Source of the DNA: Allobogoriella deserti
GTDB lineage: Bacteria > Actinomycetota > Actinomycetes > Actinomycetales > Actinomycetaceae
DNA: 64,000 nt
NCBI RefSeq assembly: GCF_042680605.1
Contig: NZ_JBHUEE010000002.1
Location: forward strand, 1-64,000
Direction: 5' to 3'
Part shown: piece by piece, positions 33,327 through 42,294 of the stretch
Numbering within the stretch: position 1 is the stretch's first letter
Layout: each line of letters begins with the position of its first letter
Made by a program: the position numbers and the translations under genes
The notes under the pieces: generated by a model
Database searches by the model: none
Told to the model about the DNA's origin: nothing
What the model saw: the letters and a program-made list of their open reading frames with translations, nothing else

Positions 33327-33482
33327 TCAGACCTTACTGCGCCCTCGCGAGACGAAGGTCATGATCAGCGAGAGCACGAGCAGCGCGATACCGATCCACA
33401 GCAGCACCTGAGCCGCCTCGATGGCGACCCCGAGCACGAGCATGACGACGGCCACGATGATGAGGATGAGCCAGAGGTTCAC
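33327..33482 (-). CDS. 51-aa two-helix membrane protein
   Basis: A short gene: VNLWLILIIVAVVMLVLGVA, then IEAAQVLLWIGIALLVLSLI, then MTFVSRGRSKV. Two membrane helices meet at a short Glu-containing turn, and the C terminus is basic. AGGAG lies seven bases before the GTG at 33482. It looks like the small hydrophobic proteins common in actinobacteria (DUF-type, often annotated as hypothetical membrane protein). It lies between the convergent pncB and the upstream helicase. Confidence 0.6.
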   Translation of the reverse strand: MNLWLILIIVAVVMLVLGVAIEAAQVLLWIGIALLVLSLIMTFVSRGRSKV

Positions 33483-33604
33483 GGTCAGCTCCTACCTGGT
33501 CGGCGGGTGCGGCGCCGCCCGGGTCGGGCGACGTTCGCGGTTCTGCCGAGTCTGGCGCCCCGTGGCGGTTGCCGCATCTTGAACCGATGGGGCGCACCAG
33601 CCGG

Positions 33605-35428
33605 TCAGCCGCGGCCGACGAACCACTTGCGTACCAGTTCGATGCGCGCCTCGATCTCCTCCGTGGCCGCCATGGCGACCTCGGGCCCGCCGCAGCGGCG
33701 CCGGAGCTCGTTGTGCACCACACCGTGCGGCTGACCGGACCGGCGAGCCCACGCCGAGACGAGGCTGGAGAGCTCCTTGCGGGCGGCCTGGCGGCGCCGG
33801 TGGTCATCGACGCCGGCGTTCTCCCGCCGCGTCTTCTCGGCCTTGGCCTGGCGCTTCTGGGTCTTGATCTGCTCGGCCTGGCGGGCGCGCAGCAGCTGTG
33901 CGACCTGGTCCGGTTCGAGCAGTCCCGGCAGGCCGAGGTACTCCTGTTCCTCGACGGACCCGACCGCCGCGCCGGTGCCGAACTCGCCGCCGTCGAAGAG
34001 GACGCGGTCGAAGGAGGCCTGCGCCTCCAGCGCCTCGAAGCCGGGCAGCAGACCGTCGGATGCCTGCTCGGTACGGTTCGCGGCGGCGACGAGGGCGTCC
34101 TCGGGGTTGTACTCGGTCCCCTTCTCCTCGTCCGTGAGCACGCGGTCCAGCGCGTGATCACGCTCGTTCTCCAGCTCACCGGCCAGCCCCAGCAGGTGCG
34201 CCACGGACGGGAGGAAGATCGAGGCGGTCTCGCCGCGTTTGCGGGCACGGACGAAACGTCCGACGGCCTGGGCGAAGAACAGCGGCGTGGACGTGGCGGT
34301 CGCGTAGACGCCCACGGACAGCCGCGGGACGTCGACTCCCTCGGAGACCATCCGCACCGCGACGAGCCAGCGCTGCTCGCCGTCGGCGAACTCCTCGATC
34401 CGAGCCGAGGCGCCGGAGTCGTCGGACAGGACGACGACGGCGTCCTCGCCGGTGATCTGCTTGAGGATGGCGGCGTAGGCGCGTGCCGCGGCCTGGTCGG
34501 TGGCGATGACCAGGCCGCCGGCGTCGGGCACGCTGCGCCGCACCTCGCTCAGCCGCGAGTCGGCCGCCTGCAGGACGGCCGGAATCCACTCCCCGGTCGG
34601 CTCCAGCGCCGTGCGCCAGGCCTGGGCGGCCATGTCCTTGGTCATCTCCTCGCCCAGGTCGGCGGCCACCTCGTCACCGGCCTTGGTCCGCCAGCGCATC
34701 TGACCGGAGTAGCTGAGAAAGATGACCGGCCGAACGACGCCGTCGCGCAGCGCGTCGCCGTAGTTGTAGGAGTAGTCCGCACGGGAGCGGCGAATGCCGT
34801 ACGCGTCCGGGACGTAGTCGACGAAGGGGATCGCCGCCGTGTCCGACCGGAACGGCGTGCCGGTCAGCGAGAGCCGCCGGCGGGCCGGCTCGAACGCCTC
34901 ATGGACCGCGTCGCCCCAGCTCAGGGCATCACCGGCGTGGTGGACCTCGTCGAGGATCACCAACGTCGGCTCGGCCGACGTGCGGGCGCGGTGCAGCGCC
35001 GCGTTCGCGGCCACCTGCGCGTACGTCACGGCGACGCCGTCGAAGTCCCGGCCGTGCCGGCCCTGCGCGTTGCGGAAGTGCGGGTCGAGGTGCAGACCCA
35101 CCCGTCCGGCGGCGTCGGCCCACTGGCTCTTGAGGTGCTCGGTCGGGCACACGACGGTGACGCGGCGGACGGTGCCGGCCGCGAGCAGCTCGGTGGCGAT
35201 GCGCAGGGCGAAGGTCGTCTTACCCGCCCCAGGGGTTGCGACGGCGAGGAAGTCGCGCGGTTGCTCGTCGAGGTAGCGCTGGAGCGCCTCGGCCTGCCAG
35301 GCGCGCAGCCGCGACGCCGTCCCCCAGGCCGCGCGCGCCGGGTAGGCGGGCGGCAGCTGCTCCGCGGCGGTCGTGGACACGCCCGCGGGAACGCTCGGGG
35401 TGGGACGGCGCTGACCCGCCCCGGTCAC
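33605..35428 (-). CDS. DEAD/DEAH-like superfamily 2 helicase
   Basis: 607 aa. Walker A is ATPGAGKTT (about 64-72) after the Q-like RLRAWQAEAL. Motif II is DEVHH, motif III SLTGTPFRSD, and motifs V-VI are VRMVSEGVDVPRLSVGVYATA and FAQAVGRFVRARKRGE. The C-terminal third (QIKTQKRQAKAEKTRRENA) is a basic coiled coil. This UvrB/RecG-like family is usual next to DUF3039 in actinobacteria; its substrate is unknown, possibly DNA repair. GTG 35428 overlaps the DUF3039 stop by four bases. Confidence 0.88.
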   Translation of the reverse strand: MTGAGQRRPTPSVPAGVSTTAAEQLPPAYPARAAWGTASRLRAWQAEALQRYLDEQPRDFLAVATPGAGKTTFALRIATELLAAGTVRRVTVVCPTEHLKSQWADAAGRVGLHLDPHFRNAQGRHGRDFDGVAVTYAQVAANAALHRARTSAEPTLVILDEVHHAGDALSWGDAVHEAFEPARRRLSLTGTPFRSDTAAIPFVDYVPDAYGIRRSRADYSYNYGDALRDGVVRPVIFLSYSGQMRWRTKAGDEVAADLGEEMTKDMAAQAWRTALEPTGEWIPAVLQAADSRLSEVRRSVPDAGGLVIATDQAAARAYAAILKQITGEDAVVVLSDDSGASARIEEFADGEQRWLVAVRMVSEGVDVPRLSVGVYATATSTPLFFAQAVGRFVRARKRGETASIFLPSVAHLLGLAGELENERDHALDRVLTDEEKGTEYNPEDALVAAANRTEQASDGLLPGFEALEAQASFDRVLFDGGEFGTGAAVGSVEEQEYLGLPGLLEPDQVAQLLRARQAEQIKTQKRQAKAEKTRRENAGVDDHRRRQAARKELSSLVSAWARRSGQPHGVVHNELRRRCGGPEVAMAATEEIEARIELVRKWFVGRG

Positions 35429-35775
35429 TCCCCGCTTCCCGAGCCGCCCCGGCGGCCGAACGGCCAGCCGCGCCCCTTGCCGGAGCCGGCCTCGTCGCCA
35501 CCGCCCTGCATCTCCTCGTAGATCGCCTTGCAGGTTGGGCAGACCGGGTACTTCTTCGGGTCGCGCCCGGGGGTCCAGACCTTGCCGCACAGGGCGACGA
35601 CGGGCTGGCCGGAGACCGCGGACGCGGTGATCTTGTCCTTGCGGACGTAGTGCGCATAGCGCTCGTCGTCGCCCGGCGAGGCCTGCTCGCGCTGCTCCTC
35701 GCGCTCGAGGACGCCGGTGCTGCCGGCGGTCGAGGGGCCGGCCGGCTCGGAACTGGGCGGGGTCGTCGAGCTCAT
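35425..35775 (-). CDS. DUF3039 zinc-ribbon-like protein
   Basis: 116 aa. A disordered Ser/Pro/Thr start, then the conserved DERYAHYVRKDKITASAVSGQPVVALCGKVWTPGRDPKKYPVCPTCKAIYEEM, with one Cys in ALCGK and a CPTC pair plus a His, consistent with one zinc site. The tail is Gly/Arg-rich. Function unknown. It is co-transcribed with the helicase through a GTGA overlap, so it may be an accessory nucleic-acid-binding subunit. Confidence 0.88.
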   Translation of the reverse strand: MSSTTPPSSEPAGPSTAGSTGVLEREEQREQASPGDDERYAHYVRKDKITASAVSGQPVVALCGKVWTPGRDPKKYPVCPTCKAIYEEMQGGGDEAGSGKGRGWPFGRRGGSGSGE

Positions 35776-35846
35776 GGGTGCCAGTCTAAACGCCGCCGTA
35801 GACACCTGGAGGGGCACACCATGCACGCGCGTGGCCGGTACGCGTG

Positions 35847-36632
35847 TCACAGTCCCTGCCAGTCCGGCTTGCCCGCGAAGACCTCCTGGTAGTAGCCGGA
35901 CAGCTGCAGCCGGGACGCGGCGGCCTCGTCCAGCAGGACGGTCGCGTGCGGATGGTGCTGCATCACCGTCGCGGGCCACATCGCGCTCACCGGGCCCTCG
36001 ACGAGCTGGTGGATCGCCTCCGCCTTGGCATTGCCGGTGGCGAGCAGGACGAGGTGTCGCGCCGACATGATGGTGCCCAGCCCCTGGGTCAGGCAGTGCC
36101 GGGGGACGGCGTCGACGTCGCCGCCGAAGAAGCGGGCGTTGTCCGCGCGGGTCTGCCGGGTGAGCGTCTTGATCCTGGTGCGGGAGGCGAGCGAGGACCC
36201 GGGTTCGTTGAAAGCGATGTGCCCGTCGCTGCCGATGCCGAGGAGCTGCAGGTCGATCCCGCCCGCGGCGGCGATGGCGTCCTCGTAGGCGGCGCAGGCG
36301 GCGGGGATGTCCTCCGCCGTGCCGTCGGGTCCGTGGACGGCGCCCTCGGGGAAGTCGACGCGTGAGGTGAAGGCACGGGCGATGACGGTGCCGTAGCGCT
36401 CTGGATGGTCGGACGGTAGGCCGACGTACTCGTCGAGGAGGAAGGCGCGGGCGCGCGCGAACGAGATGCGGCCGTCCTCGTGCCGGCGCACGAGCTCGTC
36501 ATAGACCTGCAGCGGGCTGGAGCCGGTGGCCAGCCCGAGCACCGCGTCGGGCTTGTCGGCCAGGAGCCGTTCGATCGCGTCGGCGACCAGGGCGGCAATC
36601 TGCTCACCGCGTGCCTGGATGACGACCTCCAC
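35847..36632 (-). CDS. nagB: Glucosamine-6-phosphate deaminase
   Basis: 261 aa. VLGLATGSSPLQVYDELV binds the phosphate. FLLDEYVGLPSDHPERY and LLGIGSDGHIAFNEPGSS carry the catalytic Asp and His. ALLTGxxK-like LLATGNAKAEAI and VSAMWPATVMQHHP follow. It converts GlcN-6-P to fructose-6-P and ammonia, the step that feeds amino sugars imported by NgcEFG into glycolysis. The strong GGAGGAAGG sequence before the GTG supports the start. nagA is not in the window. Confidence 0.95.
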   Translation of the reverse strand: MEVVIQARGEQIAALVADAIERLLADKPDAVLGLATGSSPLQVYDELVRRHEDGRISFARARAFLLDEYVGLPSDHPERYGTVIARAFTSRVDFPEGAVHGPDGTAEDIPAACAAYEDAIAAAGGIDLQLLGIGSDGHIAFNEPGSSLASRTRIKTLTRQTRADNARFFGGDVDAVPRHCLTQGLGTIMSARHLVLLATGNAKAEAIHQLVEGPVSAMWPATVMQHHPHATVLLDEAAASRLQLSGYYQEVFAGKPDWQGL

Positions 36633-36748
36633 CGCTCACCTTCCTCCGTCGCTGCCGGTCGCCACCGCCGGCGCCGGTGCGCCGTCGGTGATCGGGTCCG
36701 GACCAACCTACCCGGCGGCCGGCGGCGTGCGGCACCCGTCACACACGA

Positions 36749-36779
36749 AGCGGGCAGGACCTCCGTGGTCCTGCCCGCT
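36749..36779. terminator. Hairpin terminator downstream of the HU gene
   Basis: A perfect 13-bp stem AGCGGGCAGGACC / GGTCCTGCCCGCT around loop TCCGT, 31-61 bases after the HU stop on the minus strand. Strong GC stem, no long T tract. Confidence 0.8.
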
Positions 36780-36809
36780 GCGGTGCGCTCGACGCGCGTC
36801 AGGGCGTCG

Positions 36810-37091
36810 TCACGAGGAGACGGCCTTCTTCAGGGCCGAGCCGGCGGAGATCTTGACGCCGTAGCCGGCGGGGATCTGGATCTCCTCGCCCGTACGGGGG
36901 TTGCGGCCGGTGCGGGCGGCGCGCTCCACCCGCTCCACGCTCAGCAGACCGGTGACCTTGACGGCCTCCCCCTTGCCCAGGGAGTCCACGAGGACGTCCT
37001 GCAGGGCGGAGAGTGCGGCGTCGGCCTGGGTCTTGGTGAGCGAGGAGCGCTCGGCGACGGCTGCGACGAGCTCGGTGCGGTTGACGGACAT
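36810..37091 (-). CDS. hup: DNA-binding protein HU
   Basis: 93 aa. MSVNRTELVAAVAERSSLTKTQADAALSALQDVLVDSLGKGEAVKVTGLLSVERVERAARTGRNPRTGEEIQIPAGYGVKISAGSALKKAVSS-type layout covers the entire HU fold, including the DNA-inserting arm RxGRNPRTGEEI with the Pro kink. It is the short, tail-less HU form; the long Lys/Ala-rich tail of mycobacterial HU is absent. It compacts and bends chromosomal DNA. It is monocistronic and followed by a terminator hairpin. Confidence 0.95.
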   Translation of the reverse strand: MSVNRTELVAAVAERSSLTKTQADAALSALQDVLVDSLGKGEAVKVTGLLSVERVERAARTGRNPRTGEEIQIPAGYGVKISAGSALKKAVSS

Positions 37092-37428
37092 GAAATCCCT
37101 CTCATCGTTCGGGTCGGCGGACACCTTTCCTGGTGCCGCATGCGCCGACATTACGCACACCACGGCCCGGATGTCGCATCACGCGCCGAGTTTTTCCGCG
37201 TGTCCGCGCGATTTTGGTCCGTCGAGCTCGGCTCAGGCACAACTCGCGGACCTCCCCTGTCTCCCCTGTCACACCTGCCTCTCGCCTGTCATCCCTCCGG
37301 TTCGCGACCGACGGCACCGGAGCGGCAGGATGGGCCGCGACCGGTCCGGTGGGCCGGGCCGACCCTGGAGACAGGCGGAACCCGCGGCGATCACGCCGCC
37401 GGGAGCCGGCAGAGGAAGGACACACGGC
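37092..37428. other. Intergenic region between the HU and aldo/keto reductase genes
   Basis: 337 bases without a supported gene, between divergent genes. It has an A/T-richer patch near the HU start (GAGTTTTTCCGCG, CGATTTTGG), likely promoter sequence. Around 37252-37294 there is a run with three CCTGTC copies separated by 4-16 bases (CCCCTGTCTCCCCTGTC, then GCCTGTC). AGAGGAAGGA precedes the reductase ATG. No RNA fold or ORF stands out. Confidence 0.5.
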
Positions 37429-38424
37429 ATGGAACAGCGGACGCTGGGTAGCACCGGACGCGACGTCTCGGTGGTGGGACTGGGGACGTGGCAGCTCGGG
37501 ACGGACTGGGGCGACGTCGGCGAGACCCAGGCTCTCGACGTCCTGGCCGCCTCCGTGGATGCCGGCGTGACCTTCCTCGACACCGCGGACGTCTACGGCG
37601 ACGGCCGGAGCGAGCAGCTCATCGGGCGCTTCCTCGCCGAGAACCCGGGCACCGAGGTCTACGTGGGCACGAAGATGGGTCGCCGGGCGGACCAGGTTCC
37701 GGGGAACTACCACCTGCAGGCGTTCCGGGACTGGACCGACCGCTCCCGCCGCAATCTCGGCGTCGAGCGGCTCGACCTCGTCCAGCTGCACTGCCCGCCC
37801 ACCGAGGTCCTCACCTCGACCGAGATCCGCGACGCTCTCGAGACGCTCGTGGCCGAGGACCGCATCGCCGCGTACGGCGTCAGCGTCGAGACCTGCGACC
37901 AGGCGCTCGCCTCGATCGACGCACTGGCGCCGGCGAGCATTCAGATCATCCTCAACGCCTTCCGTCGCAAGCCGCTCGAGCAGGTGCTGCCACGTGCCGC
38001 CGATGCCGACGTCGGAATCATCGCGCGTGTGCCGCTGGCCTCCGGGCTGCTGTCCGGGAGGTACACGAAAGACACGACCTTCGCGCCGACGGACCACCGG
38101 ACGTTCAACCGGAACGGCGAGGCGTTCGACGTGGGTGAGACCTTCGCGGGCGTCGACTTCTCCACCGGCGTCGAGGCGGCCCAGGAGTTCTCCGCCCTCG
38201 TCGCCGACCTGGGACCGGCGGAGGCGAGTCCGGCCCAGGTCGCGCTGCGCTGGGTGATCCAGCAGGCTGGCGTGACCAGCGTCATTCCCGGCGCCCGGAA
38301 CGTGGAGCAGGCGCGGGCGAATGCCGCTGCCGCGGCCCTCGAGCCGCTCTCCCCGGAGCTGCTGGCGGCCGTGGAGGAGTTGTACGAGAACCGGCTCCGC
38401 GCGCAGGTGCACGACCGCTGGTAG
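37429..38424 (+). CDS. Aldo/keto reductase
   Basis: 331 aa. The catalytic tetrad is visible: Asp and Tyr in FLDTADVYGDG, Lys in VGTKMGRR and His in LVQLHCPP. SVIPGARNVEQARANAAAA is the conserved NADP-binding end. It reduces aldehydes or sugar-like carbonyls with NADPH; the exact substrate is unclear, but the neighbouring sugar porter suggests sugar metabolism. AGAGGAAGGA lies eight bases before the ATG. It is 36 bases upstream of the MFS gene. Confidence 0.9.
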   Translation: MEQRTLGSTGRDVSVVGLGTWQLGTDWGDVGETQALDVLAASVDAGVTFLDTADVYGDGRSEQLIGRFLAENPGTEVYVGTKMGRRADQVPGNYHLQAFRDWTDRSRRNLGVERLDLVQLHCPPTEVLTSTEIRDALETLVAEDRIAAYGVSVETCDQALASIDALAPASIQIILNAFRRKPLEQVLPRAADADVGIIARVPLASGLLSGRYTKDTTFAPTDHRTFNRNGEAFDVGETFAGVDFSTGVEAAQEFSALVADLGPAEASPAQVALRWVIQQAGVTSVIPGARNVEQARANAAAAALEPLSPELLAAVEELYENRLRAQVHDRW

Positions 38425-38460
38425 GTTTCCGGGGCCGCGCCGTCCGGAAAGGCAGGGAAC

Positions 38461-39915
38461 ATGACTGAGGCACCACCGAGCCGGCTGAACGCCCGCGTCG
38501 TCGGCATCTGCGTCGCCGCTGCGCTCGGCGGCTTTCTGTTCGGCTTCGACACCGCCGTGATCAACGGGGCCGTCGACGCCCTGTCGGCCGACTTCGAGCT
38601 CGGGACCCAGCTCCAGGGCTTCGCCGTCTCCTCAGCGTTGCTCGGCTGCGCCGCGGGCGCCTGGTTCGCCGGCCCGGTGGCCAACAAGCTCGGCCGCGTC
38701 CCGACGATGCTCGTCGCCGCTGGGCTCTTCCTGATCTCCGCGATCGGATCGGGGCTGGCGATCGGCGTGGTCGACCTGATCGGCTGGCGGGTGCTCGGCG
38801 GGCTCGGCGTCGGCGCCGCATCGGTCATCGCCCCGGCGTACATCGCCGAGGTCTCCCCCGCCCGGGTCCGCGGCCGGCTCGGCTCGCTGCAGCAGCTCGC
38901 GATCGTCACCGGCATCTTCACTGCGCTGCTGTCCGACACCGTGCTCGCGAACGCCGCCGGTGGCGCCGCGGAGCAGCTGTGGTTCGGCCGCGAGGCCTGG
39001 CGCTGGATGTTCATGGCCGAGGCGGTCCCCGCCGCGGTCTACGGCCTGTTCGCGCTGCGTCTGCCGGAGTCGCCGCGGTTCCTCGTCGCCCGGGACCGCC
39101 TCGACAAGGCCTCGCAGGTCCTGCACGACTTCACCGGGGTCGTCAACGTCAACCTCAAGATCGAGGAGATCCGCAAGACCCTCGACGTCGAGAAGCGCGA
39201 GTCGCTCGGCGACCTGCGCGGGTCTCGGCTGGGGCTCAAGCCCATCGTGTGGGTGGGGATCCTGCTGTCAGTGTTCCAGCAGTTCGTCGGGATCAACGTC
39301 ATCTTCTACTACTCGACGACGCTGTGGCGTTCGGTCGGGTTCGAGGAGTCCGACGCACTGACCATCTCGGTGATCACGTCCGTGACGAACATCGTCGTCA
39401 CGATCGTGGCCATCCTCCTCGTGGACAAGGTCGGCCGACGCCTCATGCTGCTCGTCGGATCGGTCGGCATGACCCTCTCCCTGGGCGTGATGGCGTTCTC
39501 GTTCAGCTTCGCGACCCTGGAGCGGCTGCCGGACGGGACCCAGGAGGCTCAGCTCGGTGAACCGTGGTCGATGATCGCGCTGATCTGCGCCAACATCTTC
39601 GTCGTCTCCTTCGGTGCGAGCTGGGGGCCACTGGTGTGGGTCCTGCTCGGTGAGATGTTCCCGAACCGGATCCGGGCCGGCGCCCTCGGCGTCGCGGCCG
39701 CCGCGCAGTGGCTGTCCAACTTCTTCATCTCGACGACGTTCCCGACCTTCTCCGAGATCGGTCTGCCGTTCGCGTACGGCTTCTACGCCACGTTCGCGCT
39801 CATCTCCTTCTTCTTCGTCTACTTCCGGGTCCCGGAGACCAAGGACATGGAGCTGGAGGACATGTCGGACGCGCCCCAAGCGCGCCGGCGGGCGGGCGCC
39901 TCGGCGGCGGGCTGA
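38461..39915 (+). CDS. MFS sugar porter
   Basis: 484 aa with twelve membrane helices. Sugar-porter signatures are GGFLFGFDTAVINGAV, the GRVPTMLVAAG loop, YIAEVSPARVRGRLGSLQQ, PESPRFLVARDRLDKA, QQFVGINVIFYYSTTLW and the C-terminal PETKDMELEDM. It probably takes up a hexose or pentose by proton symport. It follows the aldo/keto reductase by 36 bases, with a small stem-loop (38426-38450) between them. It converges on the threonine aldolase gene with four bases between stops. Confidence 0.92.
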   Translation: MTEAPPSRLNARVVGICVAAALGGFLFGFDTAVINGAVDALSADFELGTQLQGFAVSSALLGCAAGAWFAGPVANKLGRVPTMLVAAGLFLISAIGSGLAIGVVDLIGWRVLGGLGVGAASVIAPAYIAEVSPARVRGRLGSLQQLAIVTGIFTALLSDTVLANAAGGAAEQLWFGREAWRWMFMAEAVPAAVYGLFALRLPESPRFLVARDRLDKASQVLHDFTGVVNVNLKIEEIRKTLDVEKRESLGDLRGSRLGLKPIVWVGILLSVFQQFVGINVIFYYSTTLWRSVGFEESDALTISVITSVTNIVVTIVAILLVDKVGRRLMLLVGSVGMTLSLGVMAFSFSFATLERLPDGTQEAQLGEPWSMIALICANIFVVSFGASWGPLVWVLLGEMFPNRIRAGALGVAAAAQWLSNFFISTTFPTFSEIGLPFAYGFYATFALISFFFVYFRVPETKDMELEDMSDAPQARRRAGASAAG

Positions 39916-39919
39916 TCCT

Positions 39920-40942
39920 TCAGGCGCCGAGCTCGAGGTACGGAACCAGCGCCGTGACGAGGGCGTCGACGTCCTCCTCGGTCGTGTCGAACGAGGCGAC
40001 GGCCCGCACGGTCGAGGTGTCCCACGGAAGGACCGGAGCGGCGGCGACGACCTCCGCACGCCGCTCAGGCCGGACCGGGATGAAGACGAGGTTCGCCTCG
40101 ACCGGATAGCGGGGCGTCACGCCGAGCGCCGCCAGCCGCTCCGCCAGCACCCGCGCCGCATCGTTCGCGCGGGCCGCGTTCTCTCGCCACAGATCGTCGC
40201 TGAGCAGGGCGAGCAGCTGCGCGGACAGGAAGCGCATCTTGGAGGCCAGCTGGGTCGAGGCCTTCCGCAACCGGTCGACGGGTTCGGCCAGATCCGGACC
40301 GCGGGTGATCACCGCCTCGCCGAGGAGCAGGCCGTTCTTCGTCCCACCGAAGGAGACGACATCGGCGCCGCCGGCGGAACCGGCCAGGTCGGTGCCGAGC
40401 GCGACCGCGGCGTTGGCAAGCCGGGCGCCGTCGAGGTGAACGCGAGCGCCGCGACCGCGGGCGGCGGCGATGACCGCGGCCAGTTCCTCGGGCCGATACA
40501 CGGTTCCCGTCTCGGTGACCTGGGCGAGGGAGACCGCGGCCGGCCGCGCGTGATGCACGGTGCCGTCGTCGGCGTCGAAGGGCCCGGCGAGCGCCCCGGG
40601 CGTCAGCTTTCCCTGCGTGTGCGGCACCGTGGTCAGCCGCATGCCGCCGACCATCTCGGGGGCGGTCGACTCGTCGTTCGCCACGTGGGAGACAGTCGTC
40701 GTCACCACGGCCTCCCACCGGCGGATCAGGGACTGCAGGGCGACGACGTTCGCGCCGGTGCCGTTGAAGACCGGGAACACGGCGGCGTCGTCGCCGAAGA
40801 GGTCCCGCACCCGTTCGCCGAGTTCGGCCGTCCAAGGGTCGTCGCCGTAAGCGGAGGTGTGCCCCTCGTTGGCAGCACTCAGTGCGGCCAGCACGCGGGG
40901 ATGGACGCCGGAAGCGTTGTCGGAGAGGAAGCCACGAGTCAT
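39920..40942 (-). CDS. Low-specificity L-threonine aldolase
   Basis: 340 aa, PLP-dependent fold type I. FLSDNASGVHPRVLAALSAANEGHTSAYGDDPWTAELG opens the fold. VFNGTGANVVALQSL, VHLDGARLANAAVALGTDL (Asp that binds the PLP ring) and VSFGGTKNGLLLGEAVI (Schiff-base Lys) are diagnostic. It splits threonine or allo-threonine to glycine and acetaldehyde. Homologues sometimes act as other beta-hydroxy amino acid aldolases. A GTG one codon upstream is an equal start candidate. Confidence 0.88.
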   Translation of the reverse strand: MTRGFLSDNASGVHPRVLAALSAANEGHTSAYGDDPWTAELGERVRDLFGDDAAVFPVFNGTGANVVALQSLIRRWEAVVTTTVSHVANDESTAPEMVGGMRLTTVPHTQGKLTPGALAGPFDADDGTVHHARPAAVSLAQVTETGTVYRPEELAAVIAAARGRGARVHLDGARLANAAVALGTDLAGSAGGADVVSFGGTKNGLLLGEAVITRGPDLAEPVDRLRKASTQLASKMRFLSAQLLALLSDDLWRENAARANDAARVLAERLAALGVTPRYPVEANLVFIPVRPERRAEVVAAAPVLPWDTSTVRAVASFDTTEEDVDALVTALVPYLELGA

Positions 40943-41055
40943 CACCCCATTGTCCGCCGATCACCTCGCGCGCGCCGAAGCCGCCACATCGCGGGGGCCG
41001 GCATGGTTGGATCGGCGCAGAACGAGACAGCGCAGCCGCGATACCTGGGGGGATC

Positions 41056-42294
41056 ATGGCGATCACCGCGTCGCGGACGATCCGACGTCCCGCGGCCGTG
41101 CTGGCGTGTGTCGTGACGGCCGCGGGTCTGGCGGCGTGCACCTCCGAGCCAGGGTCTGGACCGGAACCCACCGGCCTCGCGCCCACGACTGCACCGAGCG
41201 AGGAACCCAGCACCGGCCCGGCACCGGATGAGCCGACCGACCCGGGGGCGTTGCAGCACCTCGCGCTCGGGGAATGGTTCGAGCTGTACAGCACCGTCGA
41301 CAATCCCGATCCGTCCGCGCAGACGCCGACGCGTGCCGGCTCGATGACCCTGCTGGGCTGGGACGAGGTCACCGGCTGCGAAACGGATCTCTCACCCGAC
41401 GGGCATCGGCTCCTCGCCCTCGACTACACGGCGCACGCGGTCGACTTCGGCGCCACCGCGTGGAACGGCGTGCCGGTGTGGCTGCGACAACTCTTCTACG
41501 TCCCGGCCGACGCACCGGCCTACGAGCAGGACCTTCTCGAGATCGAGGACCTGGCGGGCAACGAGCTCGACCAGCTCGAGATGGGCTGCCTCGAGCCGGA
41601 CGAGCGGGCCGCCGCCGAACTCAGGCCGGGACGGTCCGCCGCGGGCCGGATCGCCCTCTGGGTGCCCGATGAACCGGGCCGGCTGGTGCTTCGGATCAGC
41701 AGCGCGTTCGAACTCAGTCCGCACAGCTGGTACTACGGCTGGGACGTCACCGACCCCGCCGTCGCAGACCGAGCGGAGCCCGACGGCGATCCCGAGCTGC
41801 CCGAACTACCCGACGGCGCCCAGCCCCCCGACGGGCGAACCGTCCACGGCGCCGTTCCGATCGAGGTCGGGCAACCGTTCGAGCTGTCGATGCGGCCTGA
41901 CGCACCCGGGGACGTCACGTTCGGCGACGTCACCATCGAGGAAGTCACGGTCGACCCGACGTGCCCGGACGCCGAGCCGCCGGCGGAGGGCCATCTGGTG
42001 CACGTGCGCTACTCGGCCACCCGGACCCAGGACGAGGTACCGCGCGCCATCGCGTCGGTCATGCTGCCGAACGAATGGGGGTTCATCGACGAGGACGGTC
42101 GCGAGACGTTCGGGCTCGAGGCGGATCGCCGCTGCGACGACGAGGACCTGGCGCTCGGCGAGAGGGACCCGGACCAGCTGCCGCTGAACGGCACCGGCAG
42201 CTATTCGATGACGCTGCACGTCCCGGAGTCGTCCGGGTCGATCTACCTGCCGAACAGCTACGAACCGGAGTTCCACTACGAACTCGAGCTATGA
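41056..42294 (+). CDS. Lipoprotein with two similar beta domains
   Basis: 412 aa. The lipoprotein signal ends at the lipobox LAAC (Cys25), followed by a Pro/Thr/Glu linker. Two extracellular domains show the same layout: LGEWFELYST, then GWDEVTGCE, then GHRLLALDYTAHA; and VGQPFELSMR, then VTIEEVTVDPTC, then GHLVHVRYSAT. Each ends with a Gly-Arg/Leu beta segment before SSG or SSAF. This suggests an internal duplication of a DUF4352-like fold. Function unknown. GGGGGGAT precedes the ATG. Its 3' end overlaps the convergent gene by 19 bases. Confidence 0.75.
   Translation: MAITASRTIRRPAAVLACVVTAAGLAACTSEPGSGPEPTGLAPTTAPSEEPSTGPAPDEPTDPGALQHLALGEWFELYSTVDNPDPSAQTPTRAGSMTLLGWDEVTGCETDLSPDGHRLLALDYTAHAVDFGATAWNGVPVWLRQLFYVPADAPAYEQDLLEIEDLAGNELDQLEMGCLEPDERAAAELRPGRSAAGRIALWVPDEPGRLVLRISSAFELSPHSWYYGWDVTDPAVADRAEPDGDPELPELPDGAQPPDGRTVHGAVPIEVGQPFELSMRPDAPGDVTFGDVTIEEVTVDPTCPDAEPPAEGHLVHVRYSATRTQDEVPRAIASVMLPNEWGFIDEDGRETFGLEADRRCDDEDLALGERDPDQLPLNGTGSYSMTLHVPESSGSIYLPNSYEPEFHYELEL

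Noticed and set aside
38426..38450. Stem-loop TTTCCGG/CCGGAAA between the reductase and the MFS gene
   Set aside because: Seven base pairs with an 11-base loop only; too weak to call a terminator, and the two genes probably share a transcript.
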